From Thalassotalea sp. Sam97 (lineage in GTDB: Bacteria > Pseudomonadota > Gammaproteobacteria > Enterobacterales > Alteromonadaceae): a stretch of DNA of 64,000 bases. Position numbers and translations under genes: made by a program. The stretch lies in NCBI RefSeq assembly GCF_041379765.1, contig NZ_CP166919.1, forward strand, positions 1,984,001 to 2,048,000. The letters run 5' to 3'. This document shows, in pieces, positions 9,504 through 18,517 of the stretch. The notes beneath the pieces were generated by a model. It had not been told where the DNA came from, made no database searches, and was given only the letters and a program-made list of their open reading frames with translations. The number at the start of each line of letters is the position of its first letter. Position 1 is the first letter of the stretch.

Positions 9504-9522
9504 GGTCTAAATGGACGATGAG
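9504..9522. promoter_or_regulatory. Steroid-island operator, site D
   Basis: GGTCTAAATGGACGATGAG reads on the other strand as CTCATCGTCCATTTAGACC, the same dyad as the other four sites. It lies 50-67 bp upstream of the HsaD-like gene and would control the plus-strand operon. Confidence 0.6.
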
Positions 9523-9570
9523 CTGACATTGACCGCTCCCTAGAATCAAGAGAAAACTAGTAAAGGAAAT

Positions 9571-10416
9571 ATGACAATGACATTCGATCCCTACGAACAT
9601 TTGCCTGAAGGGCACTACACCACACTTAGCAATGGCATTACAGTACACCATTTAGATGTTGGTACTGGTCCAACGGTTATTTGGTTACACGGCAGTGGCC
9701 CAGGCGCAAGTGGTCACAGTAACTTTAAAGGCAACTACCCGGCGTTTGCAGAAGCGGGTTTTCGTAATATCGTGCTTGACTTACCTGGCTTTGGTCGAAC
9801 CGACAAGCCAGAAAACGTTGCCTATAACCTAGAGTTTTATGTAGAGTGTTTGAACCTATTTATCCAAGCACGTGATTTAGGTCCGGCAATTTTATTAGGT
9901 AACTCATTAGGTGGCGCGATAGCCCTTGGCCAAACATTAGCACACCCAGAAACGGTATCACGTTTAATTTTAATGGCACCAGGCGGTGTTGAAGAGCGCG
10001 AAACCTATTTTGAAATGGAAGGCATCAAACGCATGGTTGAGGTATATAACCAAGGCCCTATGACCATTGACAAGATGCGTGAAGTAATGAAACTGCAATT
10101 GTTTGATGCATCAGCGTTAACCGATGATATCCTACGTGAGCGTGTTGGCGTAGCAGTAACCCAACCAGCGAACCTATTCAGCACCATGATGGTACCAAAC
10201 ATGACCGAACGTTTGCATGAAATCAACGTTGATTGTCTTGGTTTTTGGGGTGTTAACGATGTATTCAACCCACCGATGGGCACTCATAAGTTTTTAGATA
10301 ATATGAAAAATGCCAAATTTATCATGCTAAATAATTGCGGTCACTGGGTACAAGTAGAACACACTGACTACTTTAACCGCATGTGTATTGATTTTCTTAC
10401 TCACCCTGAGTCATAA
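9571..10416 (+). CDS. hsaD: HsaD-like meta-cleavage product hydrolase
   Basis: A 281-residue alpha/beta hydrolase of the MhpC/BphD/HsaD type. The triad is Ser112 in GNSLGG, Asp230 in WGVNDVF and His258 in NCGHWVQVEH; the oxyanion-hole segment is HGSGPGASGHSNF. These enzymes hydrolyse the C-C bond of meta-fission products. HsaD/TesD cleaves the ring-A fission product of steroids, releasing 2-hydroxyhexa-2,4-dienoate and the C-D ring propionate. It is the logical next step after the HsaC-like dioxygenase at 1.1-2.0 kb. AAAGGAAAT precedes two in-frame ATGs (9571 and 9577); the second has better spacing. It heads a three-gene plus-strand operon under operator site D. Confidence 0.85.
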   Translation: MTMTFDPYEHLPEGHYTTLSNGITVHHLDVGTGPTVIWLHGSGPGASGHSNFKGNYPAFAEAGFRNIVLDLPGFGRTDKPENVAYNLEFYVECLNLFIQARDLGPAILLGNSLGGAIALGQTLAHPETVSRLILMAPGGVEERETYFEMEGIKRMVEVYNQGPMTIDKMREVMKLQLFDASALTDDILRERVGVAVTQPANLFSTMMVPNMTERLHEINVDCLGFWGVNDVFNPPMGTHKFLDNMKNAKFIMLNNCGHWVQVEHTDYFNRMCIDFLTHPES

Positions 10417-10433
10417 GAGGCGCAGTAATTGTT

Positions 10434-12551
10434 ATGACAACATTCTCTCACCTTTCAAAGCCAGGCAAAATTGGCTCACTTGAACTAAAAAACCGCATGT
10501 TAATGGCACCAATGGGCTCAAACTTTGCGGAAACCGATGGTACCTGTGGCGAGCGTATTCAAGCCTTTTATGAAGAGCGCGCTAAAGGCGGTGCGGCAAT
10601 GCTCACCATGGGTGTGGTATCAGTCGCTTATCCACATGGTACTGCCGAGCCTTATCAGGTTGGTATTTCCGAAGATAAGTTTATCCCTGGCCTTAAACAG
10701 CTGACTGACCGTGTACATCAACACGGCACCAAAATTGCCATCCAGTTACAACACGCGGGTAAAACAGCGGTTCGCGACCTAGCTGAAGGGCGAGATTTAT
10801 GGGTACCCTCTATGCCAGCGCCACACAAGACTGATATGATGAACGACTTAACCAAGTCAGAATTATCTCGTTTCATTCGTACTGCCGGTACTTCTGCTCC
10901 TAAAATCCGTGTGATGGATAAAGACGATATCCAGCAAATGGTGCAATGGTTCGCCAATGCCGCGGAACGCGCTGTAAAAGCAGGCTTTGATGCCATTGAA
11001 CTGCATGCTGCCCATACCTATATTATTGCTGGTTTCTTATCCGGGTTTACCAACAAACGCGATGACGAATACGGCGGTCCGATTGAAAACCGTGCCCGCT
11101 TATTACTTGAAGTGATAGCGGCGGTTCGTGAAAAAGTCGGTAACGACTTCCCGCTTTGGCTGCGCCTTGATGCACAAGAGCTGCATATGCCAGGCGGTAT
11201 CACCATAGACGATTGTCGCACGGTGGCGAAAATGGCTGAACAAGCGGGTGTGAATGCGGTGAGTGTGTCAGCTTACGCTAACCCAACTAAAGGTGAAGCG
11301 TTTACCGAAGCACCATTAGTACACAAACCTGGACAATTTATCGATTGGGCGAAAGCGGTAAAATCGGATGTCAATATACCGGTTATTACTGTCGGTCGAT
11401 TAGAGCCGGATGCCGCCGATAAAGCGATCAATGATGGTGTGTGCGATTTTGTTGCCTTTGCCCGCAAATTATTAGCCGATCCCGAACTTCCGAACAAAGT
11501 ACTAGAGGGTCGTCCACAAGACATTCGCCCATGTATATACTGTTACGCCTGTGTAAGCCAAATTTTTGTTAACGAGCGCGTTAAGTGTGCTGTTAACCCA
11601 TTTACTGGCCAAGAAGCAGAGCTTGCACTGACAGCAGCAGAGCAAAGCAAACACGTTGTTGTCGTCGGTGGTGGCCCTGCGGGTATGGAAGCGGCGCGTG
11701 TTGCGGCATTACGCGGTCATCGCGTCACCTTATGTGAAAAAAGCAGCTACCTTGGCGGTACGCTATTTTTTGCAACCCTTGCTTACGGTGAGAACGGCGC
11801 CCTACTCGACTACCTGGTTAACGCCGTAAAAAATAATGACAACATTGATATTCGCCTTAACACCCAAGTTGATAGCGCTTTGCTAGAAGAGCTAAATGCC
11901 GACGAAGTCATTATGGCTATTGGTGCCAATCGCAACGCGCCAGACATTGACGGCGCCGATCAAAACCACGTTTGGTCAGGTGATGAATTGCGCTTACTTA
12001 TGACCGGTGAAGGCGAAGAAATCGCGCAGCGCAAATTAAGCTTTAAACAACGCATGATGATGAAGTCTGGCTCGTTAATTGGTATCACCAAAAGTACCGA
12101 TGCACTGCAAAGCTTGTCTAAGCTTTGGATGCCACTCAACAAAGATGTGGTGATCATTGGCGCTGGTCTTGTTGGCCTTGAATTGGCGGAGTTTTTAGTT
12201 GAACGCGGTCGTAACGTCACCGTTCTTGCCGAAGATGAGATTGGCGCTGAGATTTCCATCGTCCGTCGTTGGCGGGTACTTGCGAACTTAAAACAGCACA
12301 GCGTTAACATCATCAAATCGGCAAGCGTATCACAGATTAGCAAAGACAACGTTATCTACCAAACAGCAGATGGTGAAACTAAAACCGTTGCGGCATCGTC
12401 GGTCATTATTGCTACCGGTGCACAAGACAACCAACAGGCGGCACAAACCCTAGCTGGTGATATCAAGGTGCACAATATTGGCGACTCAGCCTCTGTTGAT
12501 TACATCGAAGGCGCATTAAAATCGGCAACACGATTGGCTGTCACGTTATAA
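10434..12551 (+). CDS. Old-yellow-enzyme/2,4-dienoyl-CoA-reductase-type flavoprotein (BaiCD-like)
   Basis: A 705-residue multidomain oxidoreductase. Residues about 8-365 form an FMN TIM barrel (starts LSKPGKIGSLELKNRMLMAPMG; active-site segment DAIELHAAHTYIIAGFLS). Cys367, 370, 373 and 385 give the 4Fe-4S cluster. An FAD-binding Rossmann motif is near residue 406 (VVVVGGGPAGMEAARV) and a second dinucleotide motif is near residue 570 (VVIIGAGLVGLELAEF). The family includes FadH dienoyl-CoA reductase and the BaiCD/BaiH steroid enone reductases of gut bacteria. Sitting 17 bp after the HsaD-like gene in the steroid island, it probably reduces a steroid dienone or enone, but this is inference; a general dienoyl-CoA reductase is the alternative. 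Confidence 0.85.
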   Translation: MTTFSHLSKPGKIGSLELKNRMLMAPMGSNFAETDGTCGERIQAFYEERAKGGAAMLTMGVVSVAYPHGTAEPYQVGISEDKFIPGLKQLTDRVHQHGTKIAIQLQHAGKTAVRDLAEGRDLWVPSMPAPHKTDMMNDLTKSELSRFIRTAGTSAPKIRVMDKDDIQQMVQWFANAAERAVKAGFDAIELHAAHTYIIAGFLSGFTNKRDDEYGGPIENRARLLLEVIAAVREKVGNDFPLWLRLDAQELHMPGGITIDDCRTVAKMAEQAGVNAVSVSAYANPTKGEAFTEAPLVHKPGQFIDWAKAVKSDVNIPVITVGRLEPDAADKAINDGVCDFVAFARKLLADPELPNKVLEGRPQDIRPCIYCYACVSQIFVNERVKCAVNPFTGQEAELALTAAEQSKHVVVVGGGPAGMEAARVAALRGHRVTLCEKSSYLGGTLFFATLAYGENGALLDYLVNAVKNNDNIDIRLNTQVDSALLEELNADEVIMAIGANRNAPDIDGADQNHVWSGDELRLLMTGEGEEIAQRKLSFKQRMMMKSGSLIGITKSTDALQSLSKLWMPLNKDVVIIGAGLVGLELAEFLVERGRNVTVLAEDEIGAEISIVRRWRVLANLKQHSVNIIKSASVSQISKDNVIYQTADGETKTVAASSVIIATGAQDNQQAAQTLAGDIKVHNIGDSASVDYIEGALKSATRLAVTL

Positions 12552-12575
12552 ACCGGAAAATAAGGATGTAATGAT

Positions 12576-13763
12576 ATGAAAAAATGGCTTATTGGCACAT
12601 TGGGTGTTGCCGCTACCATCATTGGTGCTGGCATCTACCATGTAGAAACCGAGTATGCAGGTATTGGCTTGCCATGGAACGACCGCGTCGATTTACCGGT
12701 ATTGCCACACTATGACAATCTCAAGCAACAGCTTAGTGCCAGCGATCACGGCGAACTCTACTTTGCCTCGAAAAGTCCTTATGATTTTTCGGTGTTGCTG
12801 AATAATTTTGAGCAAGCACCTGTTACAACCGGTATGGGCACCTTGTTTTTGCCAGATAATATCGAACAGCTAGGTGCGGTGCCAGCGATGATTATCATCC
12901 ACGGCAGTGGCGGTTTGAAACCTGAGCGTGAAAACGGCTACGCCAAATTATTCAACGAGCTTGGTATCGCTGCGTTTGTGCTTGATTATTACCAGCCGCG
13001 AGGGGTAACCAGCGATCACAGCTATCTGCAAAAAACCTTAACGGCATCGGAAACCGACATCGTCGTTGATGCATACGCTGCGCTTAAGCTGTTATCGACG
13101 CATCCGTACATTCAAGCAGATAAAATTGGTGTGACTGGCTACTCATACGGCGGTATGGCGACTCGCTATACTATGGATGCCCGTGTTAAAAACATTTTAG
13201 CACCAGAGCATCCTGGCTTTGCGCTACACGCCGATTTTTATGGCCCTTGCCATCAAACGTTAGGCAGCAATGAAACAACCCAAGCGCCTTACTTGGCTGT
13301 GTTTGGTGATAGTGATAACAGTGTTAACCCTGCTGCCTGTAAAATCGTGCATAAAGCATTAGCCGATGCCGGTAGCGACGTTGAAGTCCTTATGTTAGCA
13401 GGCGCCGGTCATGCTTGGGAAAACGTTATTGAACGTAAAGAATACGATTTCCCGTACATCAAAAACTGTAGCTTTAACTTTCAACCAGAGACTGGCTTAC
13501 CCATGATCAACGGTAAAGTAACCAGCTACGCTGATGAAAATGCCGATCGTGGTCAACGCGCTTACGCTCGCGCCAAAGTAATGATGGACGCTCCTGAGTG
13601 TATTGGTAAAGGTTATATCGTTGGTCAAGACGACAATGCCGATCGCCAAGCCAAAACGGCGTTAACTGCCTTTGTTAGCCGCCACTTACTTAGTGAGCAA
13701 ACCGTGAAAACGGCTGAGACAAATGGCAACAGTGAAGCAGATAACACCGAGGCAACTAACTAA
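12576..13763 (+). CDS. Membrane-anchored or exported dienelactone-hydrolase-like protein
   Basis: A 395-residue protein. The first ~22 residues are a hydrophobic signal or anchor (KKWLIGTLGVAATIIGAGIY). An alpha/beta-hydrolase domain follows, with the oxyanion segment IIIHGSGGLKPE, nucleophile elbow GYSYGGMATRY, acid segment VFGDSDNSVNP and His in GAGHAWENV. It looks like the dienelactone hydrolase/prolyl-oligopeptidase type. The function in the island is unknown; hydrolysis of a steroid ester or lactone in the periplasm would fit. It follows the flavoenzyme by 24 bp and has an acidic, Asn-rich tail. It is the last gene before the second MITE-like element. Confidence 0.75.
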   Translation: MKKWLIGTLGVAATIIGAGIYHVETEYAGIGLPWNDRVDLPVLPHYDNLKQQLSASDHGELYFASKSPYDFSVLLNNFEQAPVTTGMGTLFLPDNIEQLGAVPAMIIIHGSGGLKPERENGYAKLFNELGIAAFVLDYYQPRGVTSDHSYLQKTLTASETDIVVDAYAALKLLSTHPYIQADKIGVTGYSYGGMATRYTMDARVKNILAPEHPGFALHADFYGPCHQTLGSNETTQAPYLAVFGDSDNSVNPAACKIVHKALADAGSDVEVLMLAGAGHAWENVIERKEYDFPYIKNCSFNFQPETGLPMINGKVTSYADENADRGQRAYARAKVMMDAPECIGKGYIVGQDDNADRQAKTALTAFVSRHLLSEQTVKTAETNGNSEADNTEATN

Positions 13764-13789
13764 TCCTATTCTGTATTAGTACTCACCTT

Positions 13790-14054
13790 ATACCAATTAC
13801 ACTAAGTTTGTGCCCAGCTCAGAGTTAGGGCAGAGGTTCAGTTACAACATAGAGTTCATTGATATAGTCATTCTATATTAATGAAAAATAGGACCGTAAA
13901 TGGGCCTCTGGTAAACGCCCTACGGGTGAGTTTTAAAGGCTTTTATGCTGCGTAACTGATTTTGACAATGGAATAACCATTCTCTGCAATCAAAGCCTTG
14001 CCTAAAAGCCTTTAAACTCTCACTGAGTAGGCAATAACTTAATGTGATTGGTAT
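13790..14054. repeat. MITE-like element, copy 2 (265 bp, inverted relative to copy 1)
   Basis: It starts ATACCAATTACACTAAGTTT and ends AACTTAATGTGATTGGTAT. Read on the opposite strand it follows copy 1 (5115-5378) closely over its full length, with a few substitutions and small gaps. The two copies bracket the ligase-aldolase and HsaD-like operons in inverted orientation. Confidence 0.8.
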
Positions 14055-14139
14055 TAAGCCCATGTGTGGTTCACATTTGGGCTTTTGTTTTACATGTGGC
14101 TTGGTTTGTCCATATGTCCCGAGTCGTTAGCTTTACCCT

Positions 14140-14187
14140 ACTTATGTTCACCCCACTACTTATGTTCACCCCACTACTTATGTTCAA
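14140..14187. repeat. 18-bp tandem repeat at the lipocalin stop codon
   Basis: Two perfect and one partial copy of ACTTATGTTCACCCCACT. The last copies overlap the C-terminal codons and stop of the lipocalin gene, so repeat-number change would alter or extend its tail. Confidence 0.8.
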
Positions 14188-14731
14188 CATGGCTCTGTAC
14201 ATCCACATCAGGTTCAACCCCGTGGTCGACATAAATCAGCTCGCTGACATCAAAGCCACGTTCCTTGGACATTTGCTCAAACTTATCTTTTACCGTCTGA
14301 CTTACCTCAGGGCTTCTTGCTAACAGCCAAAGATAATCGAGATTTGGACCGGAGACAAACGCATAGTCATAATTAACCGGCTCAAGCTCAAACACCACGT
14401 ATGAGCCATAAAATGGACCGAAAAACGATACCTTTAAGTAACCTTGATCTGTGCTATCAACAAAATACGCTTTACCTTCAGCCTGCTCCCAGATTTGTTC
14501 ATCGGCGTTAAATCCGCGGTTAATGACCCTTACCCCGCCGTCACCACGTAAACTATAGTTTGCCGTCACATTGGTTAAACCATGCTCAAACGAATGATCT
14601 AAGCGGGCAATTTCATACCATGTGCCCAAGTATTTGTTGAGCTTAAAATTGTCCACCGGTTTTATTGACTTTGGCATGCCTATGCAACCAAATAAAGCAC
14701 TTAACATAGCCAGGATTAAGGCAATTCGCAT
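14174..14731 (-). CDS. blc: Blc-type outer-membrane lipocalin lipoprotein
   Basis: A 185-residue protein starting MRIALILAMLSALFGC: a lipoprotein signal peptide with lipobox LFGC. The lipocalin signature is GTWYEIARLDHSFEHGL, with the later strand YLWLLARSPEVS. Bacterial lipocalins sit in the outer membrane and bind fatty acids or lysophospholipids during envelope stress. The start at 14731 is preferred to the longer frame because AAAGGAGAACGTT lies just before it and it yields the lipobox. The C-terminal tail is encoded by an 18-bp tandem repeat. It is monocistronic. A link to steroids is possible through hydrophobic ligand binding but not shown. Confidence 0.9.
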   Translation of the reverse strand: MRIALILAMLSALFGCIGMPKSIKPVDNFKLNKYLGTWYEIARLDHSFEHGLTNVTANYSLRGDGGVRVINRGFNADEQIWEQAEGKAYFVDSTDQGYLKVSFFGPFYGSYVVFELEPVNYDYAFVSGPNLDYLWLLARSPEVSQTVKDKFEQMSKERGFDVSELIYVDHGVEPDVDVQSHVEHK

Positions 14732-14875
14732 AACGTTCTCCTTTAACAGCGAAACCACAAGAAAACAAAAGTCGTTGTATTCTCAAAGCATAACCCTTAA
14801 ATTATGTTGAGGATACTGCCTGGAGCAAAATGCTTCGTCATCCTATCAAAGATAAATCAACCTTAGAGCGTAAAA

Positions 14876-15388
14876 ATGAAGTCTGTTGATCACTTACTAA
14901 GTATCTATAAAAGCGTACATTTAAATAAAAATAATATTATTACCCACTTTATTGGTATTCCATTAATCTTGTGGTCCGCTGCACTGGTATTTGCAACCGT
15001 GACATTTGATGTTGCTGGCGTGAGCACCAATCTAATGCAAGTGTTAGCAGTGGTTATTTTTGCCTATTACCTGGTTCTCGATATAAAACTTGGCCTAGTA
15101 GCCATTGCCTTAATTGCCCCCATTTGGCTACATGCACAAAGTGTCGTCGAGATGCAAAGCCCTTATCTTATCGCTGCGATTGTATTTGTCATTGGCTGGT
15201 TATTTCAATTTATTGGTCACTTTTATGAAAAAGCCAAACCGGCTTTTTTTGACGATTTAAAGCAGTTGCTAATTGGTCCACTGTTTTTGGTTGCTGAAGT
15301 TTGCTTTGCTCTTGGCTTGTTTAACAAGCTAGAAAAACAGGTAACAGCAAAAGCGCTAGAACTGCGCAAGAAAATGACGACCGAATAG
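14876..15388 (+). CDS. Mpo1-like (DUF962) integral membrane protein
   Basis: A 170-residue protein with four predicted membrane segments. It carries the two family motifs: VHLNKNNIITHFIGIP near residues 14-29 and IGHFYEKAKPAFFDD near residues 116-130. The yeast homologue Mpo1 is a dioxygenase acting on 2-hydroxy fatty acids in alpha-oxidation, with Fe bound by His residues of these motifs. A similar lipid role in the bacterial inner membrane is inferred only. It is a single gene, followed by a strong hairpin terminator shared with the convergent purine permease. Confidence 0.8.
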   Translation: MKSVDHLLSIYKSVHLNKNNIITHFIGIPLILWSAALVFATVTFDVAGVSTNLMQVLAVVIFAYYLVLDIKLGLVAIALIAPIWLHAQSVVEMQSPYLIAAIVFVIGWLFQFIGHFYEKAKPAFFDDLKQLLIGPLFLVAEVCFALGLFNKLEKQVTAKALELRKKMTTE

Positions 15389-15412
15389 CCGGTTAGTCGA
15401 CGAACAAACACA

Positions 15413-15443
15413 AAAAAACGCTCGTTCATTGAACGAGCGTTTT
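15413..15443. terminator. Bidirectional terminator
   Basis: The perfect stem AAACGCTCGTTC / GAACGAGCGTTT has a 3-nt loop and is flanked by A-run and T-run. It lies between the convergent Mpo1-like and purine-permease genes and serves both strands. Confidence 0.9.
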
Positions 15444-15484
15444 CATAAAATTGAGACGAATAGTTAATTCGCCAGCGACACAAA

Positions 15485-16867
15485 TTAAATCGCCCAACCG
15501 CCTGCGTAAAAGGCAACTAAAGCAACGGTGATTAACACAGTACCGATATTTAGTTTTCGCCATTCGCCCGCCATAACTCTGCCGCCTACCAAACAAACAA
15601 AGCCCAGCATGATACCCGTTACGATATTCGACGTAAGCACGATAAACACAGCACAAACCAAGCCAGCTAATGCACCGACCAAGTCATCAAAGTCTAACTT
15701 GGTTACATTACTCAACATCAATAAGCCAACATACATTAACGCTGGTGCGGTGGCGTAATTTGGTACCAAGTAACTAATAGGCGATAAAAATAGCAACAAT
15801 AAAAACGCTAGGCCAACCACAACCGCGGTCAAGCCCGTTTTGCCACCCGCCGCTGTGCCAGTTGCCGACTCAATGTATACCGCAGCAGGTGAACCGCCAG
15901 TAAAGCCCGAAAAAATACTACTGACCGAATCAGCCGTTAGCGCCTTACCACCGGAAATAATATTACCTTTGTCATCAACCAAATTAGCCTGGCCCGCTAC
16001 CGCTCGTATGGTACCGGTCGCATCAAAAATCGCCGTCATAACCAGTGCTAGCACGCTTGGTAAAATAATCGGGTTAAGTGCGCCCATAATATCCATTGAG
16101 CCAATCAATGACTGTTCACCAGTAAAGGTTGGCAGGGCAAATACACCTTGGAAAACCACATTAGGGTCAAATACTAAACCTAATAATGAAATGATCACGA
16201 TAACCAATAAAATACTGCCCGTTACGCGTCGTTTCTCAAGACCAATAATTGCCGCTAAGCCAAATACCGACATCAGCACAGGAAACGAAGTAAAATCACC
16301 TAATTCAACTGGTAACCCAGCATGCGGGTTCTTAACAACGAGTCCTACCCCATTGGCGGCGATGAGCAATAAAAACAAACCGATACCAATGCCAGCGCCG
16401 TGAGCGATACTTGACGGTAAATTAGTCAAGATCCATTGACGTAGCCCCGTCACCGTAATAGCGGTAAAAACAACGCCCATTAAAAATACCGCGCCTAACG
16501 CCACAGGAATTGAAACGCCTTGGCCTAAAACCAAACTGAATGCGGTAAATGCCGTTAACGAGATAGCACAACCAATCGCCAATGGCAGCTTTGCCCATAA
16601 GCCCATTAACAACGAACCAAATGCAGCAACAAGACAGGTGGCAATAAACACCGCACTTTGATCAAAACCAGCCGCACCAAGCATGTTAGGAACAACGATA
16701 ACGGAATACACCATAGCTAAGAAAGTCGTCGCCCCCGCCAGCAATTCTTGGCGAACAGTGCTACCCCGCGCAGAGATTAAAAAGTAATTATCAAGCCAAC
16801 GATTATTAGCCGTTTGACCAGTTACTCGACTGTTATTTTGTTGGGACGTAGAAACAGATTCGGACAT
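15485..16867 (-). CDS. AzgA-family purine (hypoxanthine/guanine/adenine) permease
   Basis: A 460-residue inner-membrane protein with about 12-14 hydrophobic segments. Family features include ELLAGATTFLAMVYSVIVVPNML near residues 41-63, TAIFDATGTIRAVAGQANL (a central conserved motif) near residue 278, and SIFSGFTGGSPAAVYIESATG near residue 313. AzgA/PbuG-type permeases bring in purine bases by proton symport. The gene is single and follows a leader of more than 100 nt with conserved-looking hairpins, which may be regulatory. Xanthine or urate as substrate is less likely by family but not excluded. Confidence 0.9.
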   Translation of the reverse strand: MSESVSTSQQNNSRVTGQTANNRWLDNYFLISARGSTVRQELLAGATTFLAMVYSVIVVPNMLGAAGFDQSAVFIATCLVAAFGSLLMGLWAKLPLAIGCAISLTAFTAFSLVLGQGVSIPVALGAVFLMGVVFTAITVTGLRQWILTNLPSSIAHGAGIGIGLFLLLIAANGVGLVVKNPHAGLPVELGDFTSFPVLMSVFGLAAIIGLEKRRVTGSILLVIVIISLLGLVFDPNVVFQGVFALPTFTGEQSLIGSMDIMGALNPIILPSVLALVMTAIFDATGTIRAVAGQANLVDDKGNIISGGKALTADSVSSIFSGFTGGSPAAVYIESATGTAAGGKTGLTAVVVGLAFLLLLFLSPISYLVPNYATAPALMYVGLLMLSNVTKLDFDDLVGALAGLVCAVFIVLTSNIVTGIMLGFVCLVGGRVMAGEWRKLNIGTVLITVALVAFYAGGWAI

Positions 16868-16952
16868 TATGTTTACCTTTTACGTATATATGTTAAAGCA
16901 TCAGTTGCGTGAATTACGCACCGATATGTTTAACATTTAAATTATTTGAGTG

Positions 16953-17017
16953 GTTCACACATCCGTGGTGAACAGTAACGTAGGAATCGCTTAACAAAGC
17001 GTATTGGATAAACCTAC
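16953..17017 (-). ncRNA. Candidate structured leader RNA of the purine permease gene
   Basis: On the minus strand, 90-150 nt before the permease start, GTAGG pairs with CCTAC around an inner CGCTT/AAGCG hairpin, leaving an asymmetric internal loop that begins TTTATCCAATA. A second hairpin (GTTCAC/GTGAAC) follows towards the gene. A two-stem fold around one internal loop upstream of a purine gene recalls the xanthine (NMT1) riboswitch. I could not match a consensus from memory, and it does not fit the classical purine (guanine/adenine) aptamer. Confidence 0.3.
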
Positions 17018-17245
17018 CCATATGATTGGATCACGGAGAATATAGGGCTAAGCGTATTTTAGCAATAAAGAGACTAAGCAATGTTGCCGTTCTAAGGCAA
17101 ACTGTGACGTTTTAGATACATTTGTTACAACTGTGAAGATTAACCTAGGTTAGCTCCGCTACACCTTACTTCTGTCACTAACACAAATCACAGGGGCACA
17201 AATCAAATTGTCAGATCAATCTATTTGATGACAAAGCCGTTAGAT

Positions 17246-17296
17246 CAAAAAAGCACATCCTGCTACTGATAGTAGCTTTAGAGATGTGCCTTTTTA
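17246..17296 (-). terminator. Terminator of the side-chain degradation operon
   Basis: The outer stem GCACATC / GATGTGC encloses an inner GCTACT/AGTAGC hairpin. A-run and T-run on both sides allow termination in both directions. It lies about 70 bp after the last acyl-CoA dehydrogenase gene. Confidence 0.82.
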
Positions 17297-17363
17297 TCTA
17301 CAATCTGCTCTTACAATTAGCGCTTACATATATGCGGTTATATTGAACACATAAAGTAGGCGA

Positions 17364-18503
17364 TTACAACACGATTTGAGCGTAACGCTGTTGATGGTAC
17401 GCTCTATCGCCTAGAATGGCTTGAGCAACGCGTACGCGCTTTAACAACAGACCAATGTCTAGCTCATCAGTCACGCCAATACCACCGTGCATCTGTACTG
17501 CTTCAGATGATACCTTATCAGCCATCACTGACACTTTGTACATAGCAAGGCTCACTGCTTTGGCGAGTTTTTCAGGGCTTAGCTGCTCAGCTTTGGCTTT
17601 ATCAATGCTTTCTGCGGCGTGTAAGACACAGCTACGCGCGACTTCTAATTCACTGTACAACCACGCTGCGCGGTGTTGTAGCGCTTGGAATGAGCCAATC
17701 GGTGCGGCAAATTGCACGCGGGTTTTCAAATACTCCACTGTTGTGTCAAATAGATTTTGACACGCACCAAGAATTTCTGCGGCAACACAACAACGTGCGA
17801 CATCTAGGCTTTGCTGCAAATCGTCAAGACTTAGCTCTGCTGACGACAGCAACGCTGATTTGGCTACGTTAACATCAGCAAGGCTAACTTGGGCATAATT
17901 GCGGCTATCGATAAGCTCACGTGCTGATAAGTTTATGTTGGAAGTATCCGATGCTAGATAGAACAATCGATATGCGTCACTGTCTTTAGCTCTGGCCACA
18001 ACCACAAAACCATCGGCGCCATTTGCGTCGATGACCATGGTCTTGGTACCCGATACGGTATAACCAGCCTCGGTTTCTTCAAACGTGGTTTGAATGTTCG
18101 CAGGGTTGTGGTGTGCACCTTCATCTAATGCAACGGCAAGTCGTAATTGACCGCTAATAATCGATGGCAACAGCTCTTTTTTGTGCTCTTGTGTCGCATG
18201 ACGTTCGATTAAACCACCAGCAAGTACCACAGAGCTAAGCATAGGCAACGCACAAAGGTTGCTACCTAATTGCTCAAAAATTACCGCTAAACCTTTGGCA
18301 CTAAAATCAAAGCCTTCGTACTCTTCAGCAAACGGCATTGCCGGCCAACCCATTTCAATCACTTGTTGCCATACGTTTTGGTCAAACTTGTCGGCATTAG
18401 GGTTATCACGTAATTCGCGTTGCGCAGCAATAGGGCTTAAATCTTGAATGAACTCTTTGGCAGAGTCCGCTAACATTCTTTCTTCTTCATTTAATACTAA
18501 CAT
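17364..18503 (-). CDS. Acyl-CoA dehydrogenase (heteromeric steroid ACAD subunit)
   Basis: A 379-residue ACAD-fold protein. The N-terminal helical domain begins LNEEERMLADSAKEFI; the C-terminal domain has RVQFAAPIGSFQALQHRAA and MHGGIGVTDELDIGLLLKRV. In steroid degraders ACADs work as alpha2beta2 pairs, with FAD site and catalytic base split unevenly. This protein has the second-subunit look and lies 14 bp after the ACAD gene at 18518-19705, so the two may form one enzyme. It would introduce a double bond into a steroid side-chain or ring-remnant CoA ester. It is last in the operon. The step is not assignable from sequence. Confidence 0.8.
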   Translation of the reverse strand: MLVLNEEERMLADSAKEFIQDLSPIAAQRELRDNPNADKFDQNVWQQVIEMGWPAMPFAEEYEGFDFSAKGLAVIFEQLGSNLCALPMLSSVVLAGGLIERHATQEHKKELLPSIISGQLRLAVALDEGAHHNPANIQTTFEETEAGYTVSGTKTMVIDANGADGFVVVARAKDSDAYRLFYLASDTSNINLSARELIDSRNYAQVSLADVNVAKSALLSSAELSLDDLQQSLDVARCCVAAEILGACQNLFDTTVEYLKTRVQFAAPIGSFQALQHRAAWLYSELEVARSCVLHAAESIDKAKAEQLSPEKLAKAVSLAMYKVSVMADKVSSEAVQMHGGIGVTDELDIGLLLKRVRVAQAILGDRAYHQQRYAQIVL

Positions 18504-18517
18504 GATGAATTAACTCC

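Noticed and set aside
16868..17240. Classical guanine/adenine riboswitch before the purine permease
   Set aside because: The conserved TATA...TCTACC...GACTA core of the purine aptamer is absent; only a different two-stem fold remains as a candidate.
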